A stretch of DNA of 64,000 nucleotides from CAVUBL01 sp963739795 (lineage in GTDB: Bacteria; Acidobacteriota; Thermoanaerobaculia; Multivoradales; DATKCC01): the NCBI GenBank assembly GCA_963739795.1, contig CAVUBL010000008.1, positions 372,001 to 436,000 on the forward strand, read 5' to 3'. The notes below the pieces were generated by a model, which saw nothing but the letters and a program-made list of their open reading frames with translations, was not told the origin of the DNA and did not search any database. A program made the position numbers and the translations under genes. The stretch's first letter is position 1. Every line of letters begins with the position of its first letter. Shown here one piece after another: positions 33,419-43,527 of this stretch.

Positions 33419-34564
33419 TCACCGGCTCGTCGGCGCCTCCGGCGTGTCCCCTTCGAGGCCCGGATGGGTGTAGAGCTCCACGGCGTCGTAGCGCAGGCGA
33501 TGGACGTACTCGGCGTCGGAGATCGAGTTGTGCCAGAGACCCGCGGCCCGGGCCCCCAGGTAGCCGGCGAAGAAGAGGGCCAGGATCGCCCCGGCGTAGG
33601 CGGTCACCGGCAGCCGCCGCCGGCGGGGCAGGCCGATCCCCAGGGCGTCCTTCACCGGGCAGGCCGCCACGCAGTCGAGGCAGCCGGTGCACTCGGGGCT
33701 GACGACGGCGGTCTTGCGCGACACCGGCAGCCGGGCGCCGCAGGCCTTGTCGCACAGCTTGCAGTCGATGCAGGAGACCGGGTCCCGGCGGATCTTCATG
33801 GGCGAGAGCCACGAGACTAGACCCAGGAGTGCGCCGTAGGGGCACAGGTACCGGCACCAGAAGCCGCGCCAGACGATCGATCCGAGGACCAGGAGCCCCA
33901 TCACTCCGACCGCGAAGCCGCCCATCTCGGCGAAGAACAGGCCCATCCGGACGTCCGAGAGCCGGTAGTAGGGAGACTGGATGAACGCCTGCACCGCCTC
34001 GGCCGACATGCGGGAGATCGCCCACACGAAGAAGCCGAGGATCAGGTACTTGAGGCCCCGGAGCGGGATGTCGAGCCAGCGCCAGATCCGGAAGTTGCGG
34101 CCGAAGAAGAAGCGGCCGAGCCGCGCCAGGCTGTCGGAGAGGAAGCCCACCGGGCAGAGCCAGGAGCAGAAGCTCTTGCGGGCGACGAAGGCGATGGCCA
34201 GGAAGACGAGGAGCAGGACCGTGGCCGCCGGGTGGACGCCGTTGAGCCGGCCCTGGTGGAGCCAGTCGACGGCGCCCAGCAGGCCGCCGATGGGCAGGAA
34301 CCCCTCGACGCCCGGCGGACGGGCGGGCAGCGCGGCGGCCCCGGCCCGGGCGGCGCCCACGAAGCGCGCGAACTGGATGCCGAGGGCGAGGCAGGTCAGG
34401 GCGAAGGCGCTCTGGACCAGGATTCGGAGGCGGAAGGAGCGATTCCACTTGCGGCCGACGCGACCGCCCAGCCAGGCGAAGAGGCGGGTGGCGAAGGGGG
34501 CGTCAGGGTCGGGGAGCGAGCGTCGAGTGGAGCGACTGGCAGGCATGGCGGACCTCGGAGACAT
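33419..34564 (-). CDS. membrane polyferredoxin (NapH/NosR-C-terminal-like)
   Basis: A 381-residue inner-membrane protein with about six hydrophobic segments and two soluble [4Fe-4S] sites: CIDCKLCDKACGARLP and CTGCLDCVAACPVKDALG. A CPYG motif (FWCRYLCPYG) and a second Cys-Pro (FCSWLCPVG) precede membrane helices, as in NapH, NosR and YccM-type quinol-linked electron carriers. The gene is upstream of and co-directional with the molybdenum hydroxylase genes (112-base gap), so it may link the periplasmic enzyme to the quinone pool; this is inference. The first ATG (34564) was used; a second lies six codons later. Confidence 0.88.
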   Translation of the reverse strand: MSPRSAMPASRSTRRSLPDPDAPFATRLFAWLGGRVGRKWNRSFRLRILVQSAFALTCLALGIQFARFVGAARAGAAALPARPPGVEGFLPIGGLLGAVDWLHQGRLNGVHPAATVLLLVFLAIAFVARKSFCSWLCPVGFLSDSLARLGRFFFGRNFRIWRWLDIPLRGLKYLILGFFVWAISRMSAEAVQAFIQSPYYRLSDVRMGLFFAEMGGFAVGVMGLLVLGSIVWRGFWCRYLCPYGALLGLVSWLSPMKIRRDPVSCIDCKLCDKACGARLPVSRKTAVVSPECTGCLDCVAACPVKDALGIGLPRRRRLPVTAYAGAILALFFAGYLGARAAGLWHNSISDAEYVHRLRYDAVELYTHPGLEGDTPEAPTSR

Positions 34565-34665
34565 TTGCGACGAATCGACTCACTAATGTCCAGATTGTGA
34601 CGCCGGAGGCCGCCGGGGTCGCCGTCCCGCGAGGGGGGTTCGCCCCGCCCGGGAGGGTGGGGGGG

Positions 34666-36003
34666 TCAGGAGCGGTGAGTGTCCCGCCAGTCGCCGCCCA
34701 CGCAGGTGGCGGCGATGGCGCGGTTGCCGGCGCCCAGGAAGATGGATTCGAGGAGGGTCTCCTCGCTCCAGCCGGCGAGCTCGGGGGTCGCGAGATCCAG
34801 GGCGACGAAGTCCGCCCAGGCGCCGGGGTGGATGGCGCCGGCCTCGAGCCCCAGGGCCCGGGCGCCGCAGGTGGTGGCGGCGTCCAGCAGGACCGTGGCG
34901 ACCCGGCCTGAGCCGTCGGCGGAGCCCGCCTCCCGGAGGACGCCGCGCCGCTCCCGCGCCAGGCGCTGGACGAGCTCGAGCCAGCGCGCCTCCTCGAGCA
35001 TGGAGATGCGGGCGTTGGAGTCCGTCCCCAGGCAGACGCCGGCGCCGGCGGCCCGGATTCCCGGCAGGTCGGCGATGCCGTCGCCCAGGTTCGCCTCGGT
35101 CAGGGGGCAGAGGCAGACGTTGCCGCCGGCGGCACCGAAGCGGGCCATGTCCGCGGGATCGGTATGGGTGCAATGGACGGCGGTGAGGCGGGGCGAGACC
35201 TCCACCCGGTCGAGGAGGATCTCCATGGGCCGGAGGCCGTACGCCGCCCGGCACTCCTCGATCTCCCGCACCTGCTCCTCCAGGTGGAGGTGGAAGGGCA
35301 GGTCGCGGCGCACGGCCTCTTCGTGGAGGGCCGCCACCTCGTCAGGGGAGGCGGCGCGCAGGGAGTGGGCGACTACGCCGAGGCTCTGGCGCGCCGGGTC
35401 GAGGAGGCTCGCCAGGCGATCCATCTGGCGCCAGTAGGCCTCGATCGACGGCGAGCGGAAGCGGCGCTGCGCCCCCTCGGGCGGGCGGCCGGGGCCGGCG
35501 GCGGCGTAGTAGGCCTCCAGCAGCACCAGCCGGATGCCGGCTTCCGAAGCGGCCTCGACCAGGACCTCGTCGAGGCGGAAGTCGGCGGCCTCGGGGTCGA
35601 CGTGGTGGAGGTAGTGGAACTCGCCCACCGTGGTGATGCCGGCGCCGCGCATCTCTTCGAAGGCCGCGCGGCAGAGGGCGCCGAAGCGCTCGGGGTCGAG
35701 GGCGTCGACCAGGCCGTACATGGCCTCGCGCCAGCTCCAGAAGCTGCCGGCGCCCTCCGGAAAGCTCTCCCCCCGCCCCCGCAGGCCCCGCTGGAAGGCG
35801 TGGGAGTGGGCATCGACGAAGCCGGGCAGGAGGGCCCGGCCGGGGAGGCGGTGGGGCGCCGGCCAGCCGCCCTCGCCGGCGCCCGGGTCAGCGGAGGGAC
35901 CGATCGCGGCGATCCGCCCGTCCTCGTCCATCGTCACCCGCACCCCGCGCTCGAAGCGCCTCCCGGTCCAGGTGAGCTCGGCTTCGATCGCCGGCAAGCC
36001 CAT
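34666..36003 (-). CDS. hutF: formimidoylglutamate deiminase (HutF)
   Basis: A 445-residue amidohydrolase that converts N-formimidoyl-L-glutamate to N-formylglutamate and ammonia in histidine degradation. Zinc and catalytic landmarks: VDAHSHAFQRGLRG, the HLHLEEQ motif, VHCTHTDP and CLGTDSNARISMLEEARWLE. Length and order fit HutF rather than guanine deaminase or SsnA. The ATG at 36003 lies five bases after the stop of the M20 hydrolase gene, so the two are one operon. The rest of the hut pathway (hutH, hutU, hutI) is not in the window. Alternative start codons upstream would overlap the M20 gene heavily. Confidence 0.93.
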   Translation of the reverse strand: MGLPAIEAELTWTGRRFERGVRVTMDEDGRIAAIGPSADPGAGEGGWPAPHRLPGRALLPGFVDAHSHAFQRGLRGRGESFPEGAGSFWSWREAMYGLVDALDPERFGALCRAAFEEMRGAGITTVGEFHYLHHVDPEAADFRLDEVLVEAASEAGIRLVLLEAYYAAAGPGRPPEGAQRRFRSPSIEAYWRQMDRLASLLDPARQSLGVVAHSLRAASPDEVAALHEEAVRRDLPFHLHLEEQVREIEECRAAYGLRPMEILLDRVEVSPRLTAVHCTHTDPADMARFGAAGGNVCLCPLTEANLGDGIADLPGIRAAGAGVCLGTDSNARISMLEEARWLELVQRLARERRGVLREAGSADGSGRVATVLLDAATTCGARALGLEAGAIHPGAWADFVALDLATPELAGWSEETLLESIFLGAGNRAIAATCVGGDWRDTHRS

Positions 36004-36008
36004 GGCGC

Positions 36009-37226
36009 CTAGCCCTCCGCCACGCAGAAGCGTTCGATCAGGCCCTCGACCACCCGCCGGGCCTCGACCAGGTCCTCCTTGGGCACCCACTCGTCCGGCT
36101 TGTGGGCCACCTCGATGGAGCCGGGGCCGAAGATGGCGCAGTCGAGGTCCAGGCGCTGCAGCCACCCGGCGTCGGTGGCGAAGGAGACCGCGCCGCCGCC
36201 CGGCCGGCCGGTGAGCTCGGCGAGGGCCCGGTGGACGGGGGCGTCGGCGGGAGCGTCGAGGGGCGGGCTCGCCGACAGGACCTCGAGCTCGAGCCCCTCT
36301 GCGGCGGCGGTGGGTGCCACCGCCGCCCGGACCCGGGCGGTCATGGCCTCGGCGTCCATCCCGGGGAGCAGGCGCACCCCGATCTCGGCCACGCAGCGGT
36401 CCGGAACCACGTTGACCGCCATCCCGCCCCGGATCGTGCCCACGTTGAGGGCGGCATAGGGGGCGTCGGGGAAGTGCTCGGAAGAGGCTACCCGCTCCGA
36501 CTCCAGCGCCCGGCGGAGCTCGGCCAGGGCGCCGACCCCGGCCGCCGCCCGCTCGATGGCGTTGACCCCGAGGTGAGGGTAGGCGCTGTGGGCGCTCCGG
36601 CCCCGGTAGAGGAGCCGGATCTTGAGGTGACCCTTGTGGAGGCGCACCGCCTCGAGGCCGGTGGGCTCCCCGATGACCGCCGCCCGGGGCAGGGGCGGCG
36701 CCTCACTACCCTGGCCGGCGCCCTCACCTGCGCCCTCGCCCGCGCCCTCTCCGAGCCAGCTCGCCACCAGGTGCTCGGCGCCCAAGGTTCCGACCTCCTC
36801 GTCGTAGGTGAAGAGAAGCACCAGGGGAGCCCGCAGGCGCTCCGGGTCGAGGCCCACCGCGGCGTTGGCGGCCAGGGCCAGGAAGCCCTTCATGTCGCAG
36901 GCCCCGCGCCCCACGTAGCGGTCTCCCCGGTCGGTGAGGGTGAACGGATCGCTCGTCCACAGGTCCCGGTCGTCGGCCGGCACCACGTCCATGTGTCCGG
37001 AGAGGATCAGGCCGCGCCGGCTCTCCGGATCGGCCTCGGGTCCCACCCGGACGAGGAGATTCGCCCGCGAGGCGTCGGCGGAGGGGAGCAGCTCCACCGC
37101 GGCGCCGGGACGGTCGAGGTAGTCGGCGAGGTACTCGGCGAGGGGGAGGTTGGAATTGCGGCTGACCGTGTCGAAGGCCACCAGGCGGGCCAGGAGGTCG
37201 GCGTCGGACAGGCGGGCCATGGACAT
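36009..37226 (-). CDS. M20 amidohydrolase, acetylornithine deacetylase (ArgE)-like
   Basis: A 405-residue dinuclear zinc M20 peptidase-family protein. Motifs: LSGHMDVVPADD (His and Asp), GRGACDMKGFLAL (bridging Asp), TYDEEVGTLGAEH (catalytic Glu) and AVIGEPTGLEAVRLHKGH. Dimerisation-domain features follow (GRSAHSAYPHLGVNAIE). The closest match by eye is ArgE. Because it is packed against hutF, it may instead deformylate N-formylglutamate, whose usual enzyme HutG is not seen here. A loop near residue 165 has a Gly-Glu-Gly-Ala repeat of four units. Start chosen at 37226 (MSMARLSD); 37220 is possible. Confidence 0.88.
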   Translation of the reverse strand: MSMARLSDADLLARLVAFDTVSRNSNLPLAEYLADYLDRPGAAVELLPSADASRANLLVRVGPEADPESRRGLILSGHMDVVPADDRDLWTSDPFTLTDRGDRYVGRGACDMKGFLALAANAAVGLDPERLRAPLVLLFTYDEEVGTLGAEHLVASWLGEGAGEGAGEGAGQGSEAPPLPRAAVIGEPTGLEAVRLHKGHLKIRLLYRGRSAHSAYPHLGVNAIERAAAGVGALAELRRALESERVASSEHFPDAPYAALNVGTIRGGMAVNVVPDRCVAEIGVRLLPGMDAEAMTARVRAAVAPTAAAEGLELEVLSASPPLDAPADAPVHRALAELTGRPGGGAVSFATDAGWLQRLDLDCAIFGPGSIEVAHKPDEWVPKEDLVEARRVVEGLIERFCVAEG

Positions 37227-37416
37227 GGCCCATACCTTATCCGGTAGGGGAGAAGAAACGGCGCGGCGAGGTTCCGGCGGGACCGCGAGGAGAGGCGGCG
37301 CAGGGGCCGTGGCACCGTGCGGCAGCGGACCGATCGTCCGGGGCCGATGGTAGGATCGATGAGGTCTTGGCCGGCGCTCGCCGGCCGACATGTCACCCCG
37401 CGCGAGGAGTCGAAGC

Positions 37417-39438
<2,022 letters not shown>

Positions 39439-39464
39439 CTGGATCCCCCCCGCATCCCCTCAAT

Positions 39465-39493
39465 CCCCTTCCCACCCCCGAGGGGGGAAGGGG
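39465..39493 (+). terminator. hairpin after aconitase-family gene
   Basis: CCCCTTCCC (39465-39473) pairs with GGGAAGGGG (39485-39493). It sits 27 bases after the stop and resembles the hairpin at 46536-46591, so it may be a dispersed palindromic element acting as terminator. Confidence 0.5.
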
Positions 39494-39530
39494 ACGCCAC
39501 CTCCCGACCTCGGCCCGGCTCCGTTGGGCG

Positions 39531-39861
39531 GGGGCGTCCCTCTCCCCCCCGGAGGGAGGGAGAGGGAACGAGGGTGAGGGGGGTGATCAGGTCAGGTCGG
39601 GGGCGTCCCTCTCCCCCCGGAGGGAGGGAGAGGGACCGAGGGTGAGGGGGGTGATCAGGTCAGGGCGGGGGCGTCCCTCTCCCCCCCGGAGGGAGGGAGA
39701 GGGAACGAGGGTGAGGGGGGCGATCAGGTCAGGTCGGGGGCGTCCCTCTCCCCCCGGAGGGAGGGAGAGGGAACGAGGGTGAGGGGGGTGATCAGGTCAG
39801 GTCGGGGGCGTCCCTCTCCCCCCGGAGGGAGGGAGAGGGACCGAGGGTGAGGGGGGCGATC
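39531..39861 (+). repeat. five-unit tandem array of a 68-69-bp palindromic element
   Basis: Units begin CGTCCCTCTCC at 39535, 39604, 39672, 39741 and 39809. Each contains CCCTCTCCC and GGGAGAGGG separated by a short CCGGAGGG-rich spacer, so each can fold into a strong hairpin. Units differ at only a few positions. The array fills the space between two convergent genes (stops at 39438 and 39866). A single related copy occurs at 58965-59028. This is a REP-like family locally amplified, not CRISPR, since the whole unit repeats and there are no variable spacers. Confidence 0.93.
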
Positions 39862-39865
39862 CGAT

Positions 39866-41170
39866 CTACCACCGCCAGCGTACCGACGCCGCCCACACCT
39901 GCTCGAAGGCGCTGTACGTGCCCCGCACCGTGGGGGTCGCGAGCTCCTGGCCGGCCACCGTTCGATCGCCGTGGCTCCAGTAGGAGTACGACATGTCGAA
40001 GGAGATCCAGGGCAGGTTGTAGGAGAAGCCGCCTCCGAGCACCGTGGCGTCGCCCCGGGGCCACGCCGGCTCGACGTTCGAGTCGGGCACCGGCGAGGGC
40101 TCGCGCGCGGCGCCGCCGTAGACCGTCCAGTGGTCGGTGAGGTCGCCTTCCACGCCGAAGCGCAGGCTGAGTGTCGGGTCCCAGTTGCGGCTGCGGGTCT
40201 CGAGGATGCTGCCCAGCACCGGTCCCTGCTGGCTGGGCTCGAGAATCCGGGTCTCGGTCCGGCCCCAGTCGGCGTAGGCCGCGTCGATCTCCAGGCGCAG
40301 CTCCGGGTAGGGGGCGATCCAGACGCCGGTGCGCAGCTCCTTGGGCAGCTCGAAGGACTGGTCCACCCGCAGGCCGCCGAGGCCCGCCGTCACGGTCGGC
40401 GCGAGGCTCGGGTCGGTGATGTCGCGCACCTGGACCCCGTAGTCGGCCTTGGAGGTGAGGTCGGCGCTGTGGCGGTAGACCGCGCCCCAGCCCCAGACGT
40501 TGGTCGCGTACTGCACGCCGGCGTCGAAGGAGAGGGCGTCGGCCGTACCGTTGGCGGTGAGCTTGACCTCGTAGGGCACTTCCGGGCGCTGCCCCGGGAC
40601 CGCCGAGAGCCGACCGGCGTAGTTCTGGCCCAGGTTCTGCTCGCCGGTGATGTAGCGCAGGCCGCCCCCGACGCTCCAGTGGTCGTCGATCTGGTAGGCG
40701 ACGACCGGGTGGACCTCCCAGAGCCGGAGCTTGGCCTCGCGGGTGAGGAACCGCCCCGGGAAGAGGGCGGTCTTCCAATCGACCGAGTACCAGACCGGCG
40801 TGTCGATACCCACCCCCACGGCCCACGGCGAGTCGCCGCCCGGCAGGTGGTAGGTGACGTAGAGGGCCGGCGGGAACTGGATGCTGTGGTTGGCCTCGTG
40901 CCTGCCGGCGGTCGGGCTCTCGTAGTCGTCAGTGGCGTTGGAGAAGTCGAGGCCGGCCTGGAGCTGGAGGCCGGGCAGGCGGGCGATTCCCGCCGGGTTG
41001 TAGGTCAGGGCCGAGGGGTCGTCGGCGCGGGCCGTCAGGGCTCCGGCCTGGCCGGTTCCGCGGCCGCCGTGCTGCGTGTTGAGCCAGGCGCTCGCGTGGG
41101 CCGCCGGCGCGGCGGCGAGGCAGGCGAGGACGACGAGGGTGAGGAGTGCATGGAAAGCTCGGCGGATCAT
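39866..41170 (-). CDS. FadL/OmpP1/TodX-type outer-membrane transport protein
   Basis: A 434-residue outer-membrane beta-barrel. The signal peptide (MIRRAFHALLTLVVL, cleavage near AHA) is followed by family features: GGRGTGQAGALTARADDPSA, LTYNPAGIARLPG, and repeated amphipathic strands to a terminal aromatic residue (WAASVRWRW). FadL-type channels admit hydrophobic compounds such as fatty acids or aromatic hydrocarbons. ATG 41170 follows GGAGGAAA. It is divergent from the MscS gene with 122 bases between starts. No fatty-acid genes are adjacent. Confidence 0.92.
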   Translation of the reverse strand: MIRRAFHALLTLVVLACLAAAPAAHASAWLNTQHGGRGTGQAGALTARADDPSALTYNPAGIARLPGLQLQAGLDFSNATDDYESPTAGRHEANHSIQFPPALYVTYHLPGGDSPWAVGVGIDTPVWYSVDWKTALFPGRFLTREAKLRLWEVHPVVAYQIDDHWSVGGGLRYITGEQNLGQNYAGRLSAVPGQRPEVPYEVKLTANGTADALSFDAGVQYATNVWGWGAVYRHSADLTSKADYGVQVRDITDPSLAPTVTAGLGGLRVDQSFELPKELRTGVWIAPYPELRLEIDAAYADWGRTETRILEPSQQGPVLGSILETRSRNWDPTLSLRFGVEGDLTDHWTVYGGAAREPSPVPDSNVEPAWPRGDATVLGGGFSYNLPWISFDMSYSYWSHGDRTVAGQELATPTVRGTYSAFEQVWAASVRWRW

Positions 41171-41277
41171 GGGTTTCCTCCAGCGGAGCGAGATGGGAAT
41201 GGATCGGCAGGGATTCAAACGACCGCTGGTGAGTCTACCCCGGATCGCCCGGCTCCCGGCCGGTGATTGCGACGCGC

Positions 41278-41283
41278 TAGCAT
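41278..41283 (+). promoter_or_regulatory. -10-like box before mscS-type gene
   Basis: TAGCAT ends nine bases before the ATG at 41293; only a partial AAGG lies between. It is consistent with a leaderless or very short 5' end. Confidence 0.4.
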
Positions 41284-41292
41284 AAGGCCACG

Positions 41293-42426
41293 ATGGCTCG
41301 ACCGTTCCGGCTGCTCGGCGCCGTTCTCGTGGTGTCCCTCGCCATGCCCGCCCTCGTCGCGGCGCCCCGGCCGGCCTTCGCCCAGGGGCCGGTCGCCACG
41401 GCGGTCGAGGGCGCGAGTGGGGGCGGCGGCGCCCAGAAGGGCGACCCGGGCGAGGCCGGGAAAACGCAGGACCAGAGCTTCCTGCCGAAGGCTCCGCCCG
41501 ACTCGACCTTGCTGAGCGACCAGGTGCTCGAGCCCTCGGCCTGGCCCCAGCTCGGCCGGCAGCTCCTCGATCGGTTGGCCGCCTGGGTGCCCTCTCTGCT
41601 CGCGGCCCTGGTGGTGCTGGTGGTCTTCTTCGTTCTCCACCGGGTGGCCGCCGGCGTCCTGCGGCGGGTGATGGCGCGCACCCGCGCCGACCCGGCGGCC
41701 CTGGATATCGCCCTGCGCCTGAGCAAGTTCGTGATCCTGGGCCTCGGCCTGGTGATGGCGGCGAGCCAGGTGGGGATCAACGTCGCCTCGCTGCTCGCCG
41801 GCGTCGGGATCCTCGGCCTGGCGGTGGGGCTGGCGGCCCAGGACAGCCTGGCGAACCTGATGGCGGGCCTCACCATCCTTTGGGCCCGGCCGTTCCGGAT
41901 CGGCGACAACGTCACCGTCTCCGGCACCTTCGGCGAGGTCCAGGAGATCGGCCTGCGCACCACGCGCATCCGCACGGTCGATCAGCTCGATGCGATCCTG
42001 CCCAACAAGGAGATCATCAACCAGAAGATCGTCAACCACACCCTGAATCCCATGATGCGCCTGGGCATCCCCGTGGGGATCGCCTACGGCGAGGACACCC
42101 GCCGGGCTAGGGAGGTGCTGCTGGCGGCGGTCGCCGGCCACAAGCTGCTGCTCGACGAGCACCCTCCCGAGGTGGTGGTCACCGCCCTCGCCGACTCCTC
42201 CGTGAACCTGGAGCTCCGGGTGTGGCTGCGCGACCCCTACACCGAGCGCCAGGCGACCTGCGCCATGCTGGAGCTGACGAAGATCGCCCTGGACGAGGCC
42301 GGTATCGAGATCCCCTTCCCGCAGCGCACCCTCCACCTGCCCGAGGCGCTGCGCCTGGAGCACCGGGGAGGGGAATCCAGAGACGGCGGGGAGGCCGCGC
42401 CCGCGGCGTCCCGCGACGAGGCGTGA
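41293..42426 (+). CDS. small-conductance mechanosensitive channel (MscS family)
   Basis: A 377-residue inner-membrane channel that opens under membrane tension to relieve osmotic shock. A signal-like N-terminus (ending PAFAQ) and an acidic-Gly linker precede three membrane segments. The pore helix with Gly/Ala packing and the following loop read ILGLAVGLAAQDSLANLMAG, then LTILWARPFRIGDNV, and the beta domain follows (LDAILPNKEIINQKIVNHT). The cytosolic C-terminal domain is of normal size. The start at 41293 is preceded by a TAGCAT box rather than a Shine-Dalgarno sequence. Confidence 0.93.
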   Translation: MARPFRLLGAVLVVSLAMPALVAAPRPAFAQGPVATAVEGASGGGGAQKGDPGEAGKTQDQSFLPKAPPDSTLLSDQVLEPSAWPQLGRQLLDRLAAWVPSLLAALVVLVVFFVLHRVAAGVLRRVMARTRADPAALDIALRLSKFVILGLGLVMAASQVGINVASLLAGVGILGLAVGLAAQDSLANLMAGLTILWARPFRIGDNVTVSGTFGEVQEIGLRTTRIRTVDQLDAILPNKEIINQKIVNHTLNPMMRLGIPVGIAYGEDTRRAREVLLAAVAGHKLLLDEHPPEVVVTALADSSVNLELRVWLRDPYTERQATCAMLELTKIALDEAGIEIPFPQRTLHLPEALRLEHRGGESRDGGEAAPAASRDEA

Positions 42427-42655
42427 GCTGGTAGAATTCTCGCGTCTTCCAGGAGTGTGGGATGTTCGAGCGGAGCGGAGTCGTGAGGAACGAGAGGTGT
42501 CGCCCCAGCGCCCGGGACGAGGGCGTCCGGAAGTCTGTGCGAGTCGAAGTCGAGGCGAACGTAGGTAGACTCGTTCGGCGTGGGCGGGGGAACGGACCTT
42601 TCCGATGGCAAGAACCTCCGTCACGCTGTGTCCCTCTGCGACGGAGCTCCTCTAG

Positions 42656-42994
42656 ATGATCGTCGAAAAGCGCCACCTGGACGGGTACATCCTGCTGAAC
42701 GTCGAGGGGGTGATCAAGCTCGGCGAGAGCGCCGAGTTTTTCGCCCAGACCCTGGAGCGTGCCTTGTCGGAAGAGGAGGGCCACGTGCTGGTGGACTTCT
42801 CGAAGATCAACTACATCGACTCCACCGGCATCGGCGAGCTCGTGGGGTACCTGGGCCAGTTCCGCGACCGCCACCGCAAGCTCATCCTCATCAATCCCAC
42901 GGATCGCATCCGCAGCCTCCTCGAGGTCGCCCGCCTGGCCGACCTGTTCCCGATCCACGATACCGTCGAGGCGGCCATCGAGGCGGAGCGTTGA
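42656..42994 (+). CDS. STAS-domain anti-anti-sigma factor-like protein
   Basis: A 112-residue single STAS domain of the SpoIIAA/RsbV type. The phosphorylatable Ser is in INYIDSTGIGELVGYLGQF, and LVDFSKI and LILINPTDRIRSLLEVAR complete the fold. Such proteins bind a serine kinase anti-sigma factor in a phosphorylation-dependent way. No RsbW-type kinase or PP2C phosphatase is in the window, so the partner must be elsewhere. The gene overlaps the rhodanese gene (TTGA), showing co-translation. The 229-base gap upstream holds no recognised gene. Confidence 0.92.
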   Translation: MIVEKRHLDGYILLNVEGVIKLGESAEFFAQTLERALSEEEGHVLVDFSKINYIDSTGIGELVGYLGQFRDRHRKLILINPTDRIRSLLEVARLADLFPIHDTVEAAIEAER

Positions 42995-43470
42995 ACCCGC
43001 GGGTCGCCGGGGTCGCGCTTCTCTCCGGGCTGATCCTGGCCGGCAGCGGGTGCAGCACCGTCGGCGAGAAGGTCTCTGGACGCAAGCTCCCGTTCAACGA
43101 GGTGAAGCCTGCGGTGGCCTTCGAGATGCTGCGCGACAACCCCGGCTTGCCGGTGATCGACCTGCGCAGCTCCGACGAGTACGGCGGGCCCGCGGGCCAT
43201 CTCCGCGGGGCCCTGAACGTGCCCCTCTCGGAGCTGCCGAGTTTTCTGGAAGACCTCGACTCCCTCCGCAACCGGACCTTCCTCGTCTACTGCGACCCCG
43301 GCGACTGCGGCCGCAATGGCCTCGAGCTCCTCAAGAAGGCCGGGTTCAGCGAGGTGGTGCTCATGGCTGGAGGGCTCGATGGATGGGCCGCGCGGGGCTT
43401 CGGAACCGTCACCGGCCCGCCGCCGCCGTGGCGCTTCGACCACAAGTCGGGCAGGGTCAAGGTGGATTGA
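42991..43470 (+). CDS. exported rhodanese-domain protein
   Basis: A 159-residue protein. Its TTG start (42991) overlaps the STAS stop. A hydrophobic N-terminus ending in LAGSGCS may be a lipoprotein or Sec signal; the lipobox is imperfect (Gly at -3). A rhodanese fold follows: PVIDLRSSDEYGGPAGHLRG, ALNVPLSEL, the active-site Cys in VYCDPGDCGRNG and VVLMAGGLDGWAARG. It probably transfers or carries sulfane sulfur outside the cytoplasm. Its link with the STAS and cyclase genes is positional only. Confidence 0.87.
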   Translation: MNPRVAGVALLSGLILAGSGCSTVGEKVSGRKLPFNEVKPAVAFEMLRDNPGLPVIDLRSSDEYGGPAGHLRGALNVPLSELPSFLEDLDSLRNRTFLVYCDPGDCGRNGLELLKKAGFSEVVLMAGGLDGWAARGFGTVTGPPPPWRFDHKSGRVKVD

Positions 43471-43514
43471 CGGGGCGCCGCCGTCGAGCGCCTCGAGGAG
43501 GTGCCTGCGTGCGG

Positions 43515-43520
43515 TAGGAT
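43515..43520 (+). promoter_or_regulatory. -10-like box before cyclase gene
   Basis: TAGGAT ends seven bases before ATG 43528, and no ribosome site lies between, a third example of the same arrangement. Confidence 0.4.
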
Positions 43521-43527
43521 TTCGGAA

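Noticed and set aside
39531..39861. Possible CRISPR array
   Set aside because: The full 68-69-bp unit repeats, with no variable spacers and no cas genes nearby.
42462..42659. Small plus-strand frame upstream of the STAS gene
   Set aside because: No family, no ribosome site of quality, and it overlaps the STAS start region; likely non-coding leader.
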